Shown: piece by piece, positions 1 through 5,469 of the stretch
Layout: each line of letters opens with the position of its first letter
Position numbering within the stretch: position 1 is the stretch's first letter
Source: a bacterium
GTDB taxonomy: Bacteria; Desulfobacterota; Deferrisomatia; Deferrisomatales; BM512
NCBI GenBank assembly: GCA_009724975.1
Contig: SRXB01000091.1
Coordinates: 1 to 7,748, forward strand
Length of the DNA: 7,748 bases
Reading direction: 5' to 3'
The notes under the pieces: generated by a model
What the model saw: the letters and a program-made list of their open reading frames with translations, nothing else
What the model was told of the DNA's origin: nothing
The model's database searches: none
Translations under genes and position numbers: made by a program

Positions 1-810
1 GGGGGGCACGTCTCCCATCCTGTAGGTGGGGAAAAAGCCCGAAATGTGCCAGGGAATACCCCTATCCAGCGACTTAATGAAAGCGGCTATCTGCCGAATC
101 TCTGAGTCCGAGTCGTTGAACCCGGGAATCAAAAGGGTGGTCAGCTCAACCCAGACGCCCCTGGACCTGAGCTCCGCGATTGAATCTAGAACCGGTCCGA
201 CCCTGCCCTTGCAGACTTTTTTATAAAAAGCGTCCGAACAGCTCTTGAGGTCCACATTCGCGGCGTCCAAAAGCCCCTCAAGGGCCAAAATCGCCTCACG
301 GGTCATATATCCGTTCGTAACGAAGACATTCAAAAGGCCAGCGGCTTTGCCCCGCTCCATGACCTCAAGGGCATATTCCATAAAAACCGTGGGCTCGGAA
401 TAGGTGTAGCTGATTGACTTCGAACCGCTTTCCAATGCCTCCGCCACCGCGTCACGGGGTGAGAGGAACTCGCCGTACAGAAGCCTTTGCGCCTTGGGCG
501 ACTGGCTCAAGGTGAAATTCTGGCAATTGTCGCAGTCGAAATTGCAGCCGCACGTCGCTATGGAATATGTTAAAGACCCGGGCAAAAAGTGGTAAAGGGG
601 CTTTTTCTCTATGGGATCGACGGCCTTTGCCGCCACCCTTGCGTAAACCAGGGTGAAAAGAGTGCCCTCCCTGTTCTCCCTGACTCCGCAAATGCCCTTT
701 TTACCGGGCGCGAGCCTGCACCGGTGTGAACAAAGGAGACATTCCAGAAAACCTTCCGGCCCTCCCTCGCATTTACGCCACAAAATCCCTTCGCGCGTAA
801 ATCTTTCCAT
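1..810 (-). CDS. amrS: AmmeMemoRadiSam system radical SAM enzyme, 3' end cut by window edge
   Basis: Radical SAM enzyme related to pyruvate formate-lyase activases; the family travels with Memo-like and AMMECR1-like proteins and its substrate is not settled. I see 270 codons read from ATG at 810; homologues are about 330-340 residues, so roughly the last fifth lies beyond base 1. An N-terminal Cys-rich segment (C24, C27, C31, C41, with the ICGVR motif) is typical of this branch. The radical SAM CxxxCxxC is C89, C93, C96 in CGCNFDCDNCQN and should bind the 4Fe-4S cluster that cleaves S-adenosylmethionine. Other family blocks are YTYSEPT (135-141), NVDLKS (185-190), LIPGFND (227-233) and WHISGFFP (254-261). 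An in-frame TAG lies 21 bases before the ATG and AAGGCGG precedes it by about 8 bases, fixing the start. It is set 73 bp from the upstream hydrolase gene and probably has its own promoter. Family assignment is firm; the symbol is a system-based name. Confidence 0.88.
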   Translation of the reverse strand, partial: MERFTREGILWRKCEGGPEGFLECLLCSHRCRLAPGKKGICGVRENREGTLFTLVYARVAAKAVDPIEKKPLYHFLPGSLTYSIATCGCNFDCDNCQNFTLSQSPKAQRLLYGEFLSPRDAVAEALESGSKSISYTYSEPTVFMEYALEVMERGKAAGLLNVFVTNGYMTREAILALEGLLDAANVDLKSCSDAFYKKVCKGRVGPVLDSIAELRSRGVWVELTTLLIPGFNDSDSEIRQIAAFIKSLDRGIPWHISGFFPTYRMGDVPP

Positions 811-832
811 CCCGGGCACCGCCTTCGGCTAA

Positions 833-860
833 AGGATATATCGTAAACAAAAATAGTCAA
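833..860 (-). promoter_or_regulatory. Candidate sigma-70-type promoter for the radical SAM gene
   Basis: On the minus strand, TTGACT (860 to 855, five of six to the -35 consensus) is followed after a 16-base spacer by TATCCT (838 to 833, four of six to the -10 consensus). The spacer is AT-rich against a GC-rich background. Transcription would start near 826 and give a short leader holding the AAGGCGG ribosome site. The position, inside the only sizeable gap of the minus-strand block, supports separate expression of the radical SAM gene. Sequence match only; no evidence of use. Confidence 0.45.
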
Positions 861-883
861 GGTTAATTTGGAGCTTTTGGGTC

Positions 884-1684
884 TTATTTTAAGGAGTAAT
901 CTATCCCCTCTCGCCTGTCCGCCAGAGAAGGGATTTTCAGGCGCGCTTCGTCTACGAGGGAGAGGGGGGCCTTCGCCTTTACAATACCCGCCCCCCCGTC
1001 GGTGACGGCCAAAAGGTTGCCCCAGGGGTCTATTATGCGGCTCCCGCCGCTAAAACGGTTTTCCTTGAAAGAACCGGCACGGTTGGCCGAGACGACGAAA
1101 AAACCGTTTTCTATGGCGCGGGCGGCCAAAAGCACCTCGAAATGACGCGCGCGGCTCTCGGGCCACTGCGCGGGCAGAAGGAATATACCCGCGCCAGCCA
1201 AAGCCAGCCTCCGTATCATCTCGGGGAAGCGAAGGTCGTAACAGATGCCCATCCCGACAAGGCCAAGCGAGGTGCGAAAAAGGCCGACCTCGTTCCCCTC
1301 GGCGAGAAAACGCTTCTCACCCATAAGGCCGAAGAGGTGGGTTTTGCGGTAAAGGCCCTTGAGCTCGCCGTCTCTGTCGATGAAAAAGCCCGTGTTGGCG
1401 ACGGAGCCGCTGAAGGGATAGAGGATTGAGCCGGAAATGGAGGCGCGGCGCCTCCTAGCCACGGCACCAAGTTCCTCAAGGGTTTTTTCGCCGTATTCAG
1501 CCAGGCGCTGGGCCTCTTCAAGGCGAAAATCGGTGGTGAAAAGCTCGGGGAAAAGATATAGGTCGGCGCCGGAGTCCTTTTCCAACTCGGCGATGGCGTT
1601 AAAAAGGTTTTCGCGAGGGTCGGCGCTTGGGATGTCGAGCTGTACGCAGGCTAAAACGGGGCTTTGGTCGTCAGGTCCCGCCAT
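884..1684 (-). CDS. Nitrilase-superfamily carbon-nitrogen hydrolase (omega-amidase-like)
   Basis: Soluble cytoplasmic amidase of the nitrilase superfamily, 266 residues, a normal length. The Glu-Lys-Cys catalytic triad is visible: E47 in LFPELF, K114 in YRKTHLF and C148 in GICYDLRFPE. The block PAQWPESRARHFEVLLAARAI, followed by IENGFFVVSANR, resembles the NIT2/YafV omega-amidase branch, which hydrolyses alpha-keto acid amides such as alpha-ketoglutaramate to the keto acid and ammonia. That substrate is inferred from family resemblance, and other small amides are possible. The ATG at 1684 is preceded by AAGGGG at good spacing, and only 11 bp separate it from the nitroreductase stop, so the two are very likely cotranscribed. 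The reading frame is intact and ends in a TAA. Family confidence is high; exact substrate is uncertain. Confidence 0.88.
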   Translation of the reverse strand: MAGPDDQSPVLACVQLDIPSADPRENLFNAIAELEKDSGADLYLFPELFTTDFRLEEAQRLAEYGEKTLEELGAVARRRRASISGSILYPFSGSVANTGFFIDRDGELKGLYRKTHLFGLMGEKRFLAEGNEVGLFRTSLGLVGMGICYDLRFPEMIRRLALAGAGIFLLPAQWPESRARHFEVLLAARAIENGFFVVSANRAGSFKENRFSGGSRIIDPWGNLLAVTDGGAGIVKAKAPLSLVDEARLKIPSLADRREGIDYSLK

Positions 1685-1695
1685 AGCCCCTTACC

Positions 1696-2289
1696 TCAGT
1701 CCTTCTGGGCCGATTTTTTCTTGGGATTTACGATAATCTCGTCGAGCGGACGCTTGGGAACATGGTGAATGTTGTCGGTGTCGCGCCAATAGCGTATGGA
1801 GCCATCCGCCGAAAGCAATTTGACCTTCTCCACCGGCTTTCCGAGCGCCAGAACCAGCCGGATCTCAAGGTAATCCGGTATGGAGAAGGCCTCCCGCAGC
1901 TTTTCGCGCTGGATGGAGGCTATTATGCACCCTCCAAAGCCGGCGTCGGTCGCGCCCAGCATCATCGTTTGCGCGGCTATGCCATCGTCGCACCATATAT
2001 TTTTTGTGATGGAGTTGTCGGAGAGAATTATTATGTAGCCGGTGGGGCGCTCCCCAGCCGCCGGGCCGTTCCAGTCGCGAAGATAGCTGGCCCAGGCGAG
2101 GCAGGGAAAGACCTTGTCGTTGGTCTCGGGATCGGAGGAGAGAATGTATTTCAGGGGCTGCTGGTTGGCGGCGCTGGGGCAGAGGCGCGCGCAACCGACA
2201 AGCCGTAGCAAAAGCTCCCTGGGGATGGGCGCAGATTCGTCAAAGCGCCTGTAGCTTCTTGATTTTTCAACTAGTTCCCTGAATTCCAC
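1696..2289 (-). CDS. Nitroreductase-family FMN-dependent oxidoreductase
   Basis: Single-domain flavoprotein of 197 residues. The N-terminal RSYRRF (11-16) is the phosphate-binding Arg motif of FMN-dependent nitroreductases, PSAANQQPLKY follows as the conserved flavin-site block, and GIAAQTMMLGATDAGFGGC with the later ALGKP are the usual second-half motifs. Proteins of this family move electrons from NAD(P)H or other donors through FMN to nitro compounds, quinones or unknown physiological acceptors; the true acceptor cannot be read from sequence. The C-terminal part with YWRD, HHVPKRPLDEII and a Lys-rich tail looks like a subgroup common in anaerobes (recollection of the family, not tested). 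The start is GTG at 2289, with AGGGG seven bases upstream. It lies 13 bp after xth and 11 bp before the amidase gene, implying one transcript. Confidence 0.87.
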   Translation of the reverse strand: MEFRELVEKSRSYRRFDESAPIPRELLLRLVGCARLCPSAANQQPLKYILSSDPETNDKVFPCLAWASYLRDWNGPAAGERPTGYIIILSDNSITKNIWCDDGIAAQTMMLGATDAGFGGCIIASIQREKLREAFSIPDYLEIRLVLALGKPVEKVKLLSADGSIRYWRDTDNIHHVPKRPLDEIIVNPKKKSAQKD

Positions 2290-2302
2290 GATTAACCCCT
2301 GT

Positions 2303-3088
2303 TCAACTTAATTTAAAATCGGCCCAAACAACGGTGTGGTCGGAAGGGCGCGGCCACTTTCTGGGGGAGAGATCGGCGTCGCAGGCAACGCAACTTTCCG
2401 CAAGCGGCTTTGTGGCCAAGATGAGATCAAGCCTCATCCCGAGCCCCTTCCAGAACATCCCGCCCTGGTAATCCCACCAAGTATAACGCCCAGCCTCCTT
2501 GTTATGAATGCGAAAACAATCGGCGAGGCCGAAATTTTTGATATTTTCCAGAGCCGCGCGCTCCGGCCCCGAGCAAAGAATCTCCCCCGCCCGCTCCGAG
2601 GGGTTATAAAGGTCGATATCTTCCGTCGCGACGTTGAAATCACCGCAGACGACCAGTTTCTCAGCCGGTGAGCGCCTCCTGTCCAGAAGATTTCGAAATT
2701 CCCTGAAAAATTCGAGTTTGTAAGGGTATTTCTCCGACCCCGTAGCCTCACCGTTCGGCATGTAGGCCGAAATGACCCTAACGCCGTTCACGGTGCCGCA
2801 CAAAAGGCGCTTTTGTTCGTTGAGAGGGTGTTTTTCCGGCAGATGGGAAAGCCCCTCTTCGACGTCGCCGATTTGCCCCCTTGCCAGAATCGCCACGCCG
2901 TTGTATGTCTTTTGTGCCGAAATGGCCGCCGTGTAGCCGATCTCCTCGAAAAGCCCGAAGGGGAACTGGTCGGCGGTGGTTTTCAACTCCTGCAGGCAAA
3001 GGACGTCGGGCTCGGCGCGCAAAAGCCACTTCTTAACCTGCTCGGCGCGCACTTTTATCGAATTGACGTTCCAGGTGGCGATTTTCAA
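2303..3088 (-). CDS. xth: Exodeoxyribonuclease III (AP endonuclease, EEP fold)
   Basis: DNA-repair nuclease of the ExoIII/APE1 family: cuts 5' of abasic sites and degrades one strand 3' to 5' with Mg2+. From TTG at 3088 the protein is 261 residues, close to the E. coli length. Active-site residues fall at or near E. coli positions: N7 in TWNVNS, E34 in LQELK, Y109 in AYMPNG, D150 and N152 in GDFNVA, D221 in RLDLIL, D250-H251 in PSDHTVV. No ATG is available. An in-frame TTG at 3097 would add three residues, but AAGGAG then sits only two bases before the codon; from TTG 3088 it is 11 bases away, and the N-terminus MKIATWN fits the family. I therefore chose 3088. It leads the minus-strand block, divergent from prmA, and is followed 13 bp later by the nitroreductase gene. 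Confidence 0.93.
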   Translation of the reverse strand: MKIATWNVNSIKVRAEQVKKWLLRAEPDVLCLQELKTTADQFPFGLFEEIGYTAAISAQKTYNGVAILARGQIGDVEEGLSHLPEKHPLNEQKRLLCGTVNGVRVISAYMPNGEATGSEKYPYKLEFFREFRNLLDRRRSPAEKLVVCGDFNVATEDIDLYNPSERAGEILCSGPERAALENIKNFGLADCFRIHNKEAGRYTWWDYQGGMFWKGLGMRLDLILATKPLAESCVACDADLSPRKWPRPSDHTVVWADFKLS

Positions 3089-3117
3089 GGGCCTCAAAAC
3101 TCCTTTTCGGGAAAAAC

Positions 3118-3126
3118 ACTATAACA
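3118..3126 (-). promoter_or_regulatory. Possible extended -10 promoter for xth
   Basis: The minus strand reads TGTTATAGT (3126 to 3118), matching the extended -10 form TGnTATAAT in all but one base. No good -35 hexamer lies 16-18 bases upstream, as is usual for extended -10 promoters. Transcription would begin near 3111, giving a leader of about 20 bases that carries AAGGAG before the TTG start of xth. The element ends three bases short of the prmA start codon on the other strand. Weak evidence from one motif. Confidence 0.3.
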
Positions 3127-3128
3127 CC

Positions 3129-3944
3129 ATGACGCAAATTAGCATTTGGAAAACTAAAGACATACCCTGCGCCAGTGAAAATTTCCTGCTTTATCTGGAG
3201 CGAATGGGGAAATCCGCCACGGGGGCGGTCACTTCCTCCGGATCGGGGATAGTGGGTAAACCCTTTTTGCGCCTCTTTTGGGGGCCGGAAAAACTTCATG
3301 AAGCGCCCGCCGACGCCGAAACCATGGTGGAGGAGGATTGGTCGGGTTACTGGAGGGAGAATTTTTGCCGCCCCTTCAGGGCCGGAAGGTTCGAGGTCTT
3401 GCCCAAGTGGCTTGACGAGGCCCCCGACGAGGGGCTTTTGCCGATACGGATAGACCCGGGCATGGCTTTCGGCGGCGGCGACCACCCAACAACCCGCCTC
3501 ATGCTCCGCTTGCTTTGCGGCCTTGAGGAAAGGGGGCTGTTGCCGGACGAGGTTTTGGACGTTGGCTCCGGAACCGGCATACTATCCATAGCGGCGGCGC
3601 TCCTTGGGGCCAAAAGATGCGAGGCGCTGGACATAGACCCCTTTTGCATGGCCAGCGCCGAACGAAACGCCGCCTTAAATGGCGTTGCGGGCAAAGTAAC
3701 GCCGCTATTGCTCTCCCTTGATCTTCACGGGGGCCTTTACAGGCTGGTTATGGCCAACATTGTGGCTAGCCAGCTCGAAAAACTCGCCACCGAGCTAAAA
3801 GGGCGGCTGGCCGAAGGCGGCATTTTGCTCCTCTCGGGATTCACCGAGGATAAAAAAACCATTGTCCGTGAACATTTTTCTCCACTCAGACTCGCGGCGG
3901 AAAGCGGCGAGGAGGGGTGGGCCGCGCTGGCGCTGGAAAGATAG
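3129..3944 (+). CDS. prmA: Ribosomal protein L11 methyltransferase
   Basis: S-adenosylmethionine-dependent methyltransferase that trimethylates ribosomal protein L11. 271 residues, slightly shorter than the usual 290 or so. The N-terminal substrate-recognition region is poorly conserved; the family signature IDPGMAFGGGDHPTTR covers residues 108-123, where most homologues have GTGTH in place of GGGDH. The SAM-binding glycine loop is VLDVGSGTGILSIAA (142-156), the acidic ribose-binding motif is ALDIDP (166-171), and MANIVASQLEKL (208-219) is the PrmA motif IV region. The end GWAALALER is typical. I start at ATG 3129; the frame stays open further upstream, but that would run antisense through xth. 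No clear Shine-Dalgarno precedes the ATG. It heads the plus-strand block, with holC 42 bp downstream. Confidence 0.92.
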   Translation: MTQISIWKTKDIPCASENFLLYLERMGKSATGAVTSSGSGIVGKPFLRLFWGPEKLHEAPADAETMVEEDWSGYWRENFCRPFRAGRFEVLPKWLDEAPDEGLLPIRIDPGMAFGGGDHPTTRLMLRLLCGLEERGLLPDEVLDVGSGTGILSIAAALLGAKRCEALDIDPFCMASAERNAALNGVAGKVTPLLLSLDLHGGLYRLVMANIVASQLEKLATELKGRLAEGGILLLSGFTEDKKTIVREHFSPLRLAAESGEEGWAALALER

Positions 3945-3951
3945 CGCCCTT

Positions 3952-3974
3952 TACCGGAGGAGCTCCTTACGGTA
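3952..3974 (+). promoter_or_regulatory. Inverted repeat with embedded Shine-Dalgarno between prmA and holC
   Basis: An imperfect inverted repeat: outer arms TACCG (3952-3956) and CGGTA (3970-3974) flank the perfect 10-base palindrome AGGAGCTCCT (3958-3967). In RNA it can fold as a 5-bp stem, a small internal bulge, then AGG/CCU closing an AGCU loop. The strongest ribosome-binding-like sequence in the gap, GGAGGAG (3957-3963), lies inside it, about 23 bases before the holC ATG. There is no U-tract, so it is not an intrinsic terminator. A translational control or RNA-processing role is inference only. Confidence 0.35.
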
Positions 3975-3986
3975 CTATCCACGCAC

Positions 3987-4445
3987 ATGGAAGAAGGCGG
4001 CAAGAGAGCGGATTTTTTCGAGGTAGCGGGCCAGGGCGCGACCAGGGAACTTTGCCTCAGGGTAAAGGGCTATTATCTGGGCGGCGAGAGAGTTTACGTA
4101 CTCGCGCAGTCGCCCGAGCTTGCCCAGCGAGTCAATGACGAGCTTTGGACCTTCGAGGAAGACTCCTTCATCCCCCACACCCTCTGCCCTATATCGGGAG
4201 AGGTAGACGAGCCCGTCGCCGTGGGGGTGGCGGCGGTTAACCCCAACCGCGCCGAGCGGCTGGTGGTTGCCGGAAATCCGGCCCAGGAGACGGTCCTTAA
4301 GGCCGCCGGTTTTTTTAATCTGGTGACGGATTTCGTTCCCAAAGGGGACGAATCCGCCACCGCAAGCGCGCGCCTTCGCTACAAACTACTGCGTGAAAAC
4401 GGTTTTGACATGGCCCACCATCCGATGGGCGGCGCCAGGAGATGA
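3987..4445 (+). CDS. holC: DNA polymerase III chi subunit (HolC)
   Basis: Small accessory protein of the clamp loader; chi with psi links the replicase to single-stranded DNA-binding protein. The protein is 152 residues, near the E. coli length of about 147. Diagnostic blocks align with E. coli HolC: ADFFEV near the start, RVYVLAQSPELAQRVNDELW matching RVLIACEDEKQAYRLDEALW, then SFIPH matching SFVPH, and VTDFVPKGDES matching VVDFVPYEDS, followed by RLRYKLLRENGFDM matching RERYKAYRVAGFNL. The ATG at 3987 has no adjacent Shine-Dalgarno; no ATG, GTG or TTG exists in frame between it and the prmA stop, so this start is likely despite a 5-7 residue N-terminal extension. Its stop is two bases before the preferred start of the next gene, showing translational coupling. 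Confidence 0.87.
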   Translation: MEEGGKRADFFEVAGQGATRELCLRVKGYYLGGERVYVLAQSPELAQRVNDELWTFEEDSFIPHTLCPISGEVDEPVAVGVAAVNPNRAERLVVAGNPAQETVLKAAGFFNLVTDFVPKGDESATASARLRYKLLRENGFDMAHHPMGGARR

Positions 4446-4447
4446 CG

Positions 4448-5167
4448 ATGAACCCCAAAAAGGTCCTCGCCCTTATAGTCGCGGCCTCGGTGCTGTGCTC
4501 GCCGGCCTGGGCGGCCCTAAGCAAGCGCAACCGCAAAAACCCCTCCGCAGCGGAAGGCGCCGAAGCACAAACCCCCGTCGCGCCCGCCCCGCAGGCGGAG
4601 CAACCGGCTATTCAGCCAGCAGCACAGCCGGTGGCCCAGCCAGCCGCGCAGGCCCCGACTCCTTCGGCGCAGCCCGCGCCCGCCCCGCTACTTCCGGCGG
4701 CGGCACCGAAGGCTGAAGCCTCGCTCGCGCCCTCCTCTCCCGTCTGGCAGGGGATGAAGGAGCTTTCCGCCTCGCTCGCCTACGTCTTCACCGACAAGAT
4801 TTCCGACACCATGAACCTGCGCGGACGCGCCGGCATCTTTTATACGAGGGATCTTTCTTTGGGAGCGACCCTCGCCACCACTTTCCACGGCAAGGATTCG
4901 GCGCTTACCCTCCTTTTCACGCCGCAATACCACTTCCCGACCGGCTCCCAGTTCCTGCCCTACGCTGAAGGCCGGTTGGGGCTAGGCGCTTTTCGCGACA
5001 ACGACGGCGGAAGCTTCTCGGGACTGGGGCTAGGCGCGGGAGTGGGGGTAAAATACTACAGGGACAAGGAGATTTCCGCCTTCTTCCAGATAGACGACAC
5101 GCACTATTTCGGCGGCAAGTCTTTCACGGCGATAGCCTTCTCCGCCGGAGTCTCCAAAAGCTTCTGA
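4448..5167 (+). CDS. Predicted outer-membrane beta-barrel protein with Pro/Ala/Gln-rich linker
   Basis: Predicted exported protein of 239 residues; no specific family recognised. A signal peptide is clear: KK, a hydrophobic core at about 6-18 and a likely cut after PAWA (residue 22). C17 does not sit in a lipobox, so signal peptidase I is expected. Residues about 31-97 form a low-complexity linker rich in Pro, Ala and Gln with repeated PAAQ/PVAQ units. From about 104 to 239 alternating polar and aromatic strands with Gly-rich turns (SASLAYVF, GRAGIFYT, LTLLFTPQYHF, GVGVKYY) suggest an eight-strand barrel, ending in SAGVSKSF; a terminal Phe is the usual barrel-assembly signal. ATG 4448 is preferred over ATG 4442 because AGGAG (4437-4441) abuts the latter but is six bases from the former. 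The linker could span toward or bind peptidoglycan, but that is speculation. A terminator follows. Confidence 0.72.
   Translation: MNPKKVLALIVAASVLCSPAWAALSKRNRKNPSAAEGAEAQTPVAPAPQAEQPAIQPAAQPVAQPAAQAPTPSAQPAPAPLLPAAAPKAEASLAPSSPVWQGMKELSASLAYVFTDKISDTMNLRGRAGIFYTRDLSLGATLATTFHGKDSALTLLFTPQYHFPTGSQFLPYAEGRLGLGAFRDNDGGSFSGLGLGAGVGVKYYRDKEISAFFQIDDTHYFGGKSFTAIAFSAGVSKSF
4598..4700 (+). repeat. Low-complexity Pro/Ala/Gln-coding repeat
   Basis: Within the beta-barrel gene this GC-rich tract encodes irregular repeats of the PAAQ, PVAQ and PAPAP type. Recurrent CAGCC/GCCCAG units are visible at DNA level but the unit length is not constant, so this is compositional repetition rather than a clean tandem array. 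It marks the disordered linker between the signal peptide and the predicted barrel, and may vary in length between strains. Confidence 0.6.
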
Positions 5168-5185
5168 CGCTCTTCCCAGGACGCG

Positions 5186-5217
5186 AAAAAGCCCGCGAAA
5201 GCGGGCTTTTTTATTTA
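5186..5217. terminator. Bidirectional intrinsic terminator between convergent operons
   Basis: Perfect GC stem GCCCGC (5191-5196) and GCGGGC (5201-5206) closed by a GAAA tetraloop (5197-5200), extended by five A:T pairs from AAAAA (5186-5190). On the plus strand it runs into TTTTTTATTTATT, a strong U-tract; on the minus strand it runs into TTTTT. It lies 19 bp after the barrel-gene stop and about 20-25 bp after the small membrane protein stop, so it can end both converging transcripts. Confidence 0.93.
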
Positions 5218-5236
5218 TTGCGCCAGACGTGTGGCC

Positions 5237-5461
5237 TCAGCCGAGGCCCGTTATCCTGAAGGGAGGCTCCGCCAGTCGTGAGGAGGGTTCCGTCGCCTCT
5301 TCAGCGGCTTTTTTCTTTTCCTCGGCCTCCTTCATCCACTTGGGGACGAAGATTCCGGCCGCCACCGCGAGGCAAAAGAGGAAAAACAGGCATAGCCATA
5401 TCCAGCCGAGCCTGTCTTGCATTTCCATATCCAGAAATCTTCTCTTTATCGCAGAGATCAT
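5237..5461 (-). CDS. Small single-pass membrane protein, function unknown
   Basis: Unrecognised 74-residue protein. A short basic N-terminus (KRR at 6-8) precedes one strong hydrophobic helix at about 18-40 (LGWIWLCLFFLFCLAVAAGI), followed by a charged Lys/Glu/Ala stretch (43-55, possible short helix or coiled coil) and a Pro-containing tail. I chose ATG 5461 over the in-frame GTG at 5467, since GGTAGG overlapping the upstream TAG stop is seven bases from this ATG. The gene begins eight bases after the aldolase stop and ends just before the shared terminator, the layout of a real last gene of an operon. No signal-peptidase site is obvious, so the helix probably stays as an inner-membrane anchor. 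Function is unknown; a role as membrane tether or accessory to the oxidoreductase is only inference. Confidence 0.62.
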   Translation of the reverse strand: MISAIKRRFLDMEMQDRLGWIWLCLFFLFCLAVAAGIFVPKWMKEAEEKKKAAEEATEPSSRLAEPPFRITGLG

Positions 5462-5469
5462 CTTCACAC

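Noticed and set aside
609..860. Minus-strand open frame overlapping the start of the radical SAM gene in another frame
   Set aside because: The overlapping frame from 810 carries the CxxxCxxC and other family motifs; this one has none.
1762..2208. Plus-strand open frame opposite the nitroreductase gene
   Set aside because: No domain motifs or ribosome site; the minus-strand frame carries the FMN motifs.
3120..3125. TATAAC as a plus-strand -10 box for prmA
   Set aside because: It lies only three bases before the ATG and lacks a -35, which would demand an essentially leaderless transcript.
2976..3128. N-terminal extension of PrmA from an upstream ATG
   Set aside because: The extra 51 residues run antisense through xth and are not PrmA-like; ATG 3129 gives the normal family length.
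4598..4700. CRISPR-like or tandem repeat array
   Set aside because: Units are irregular and in frame with a Pro/Ala/Gln protein linker; no repeat-spacer pattern.
5235..5246. CCTCAGCCGAGG as a second terminator hairpin
   Set aside because: Only a 4-bp stem, no U-tract, and it overlaps the end of the small membrane protein gene.
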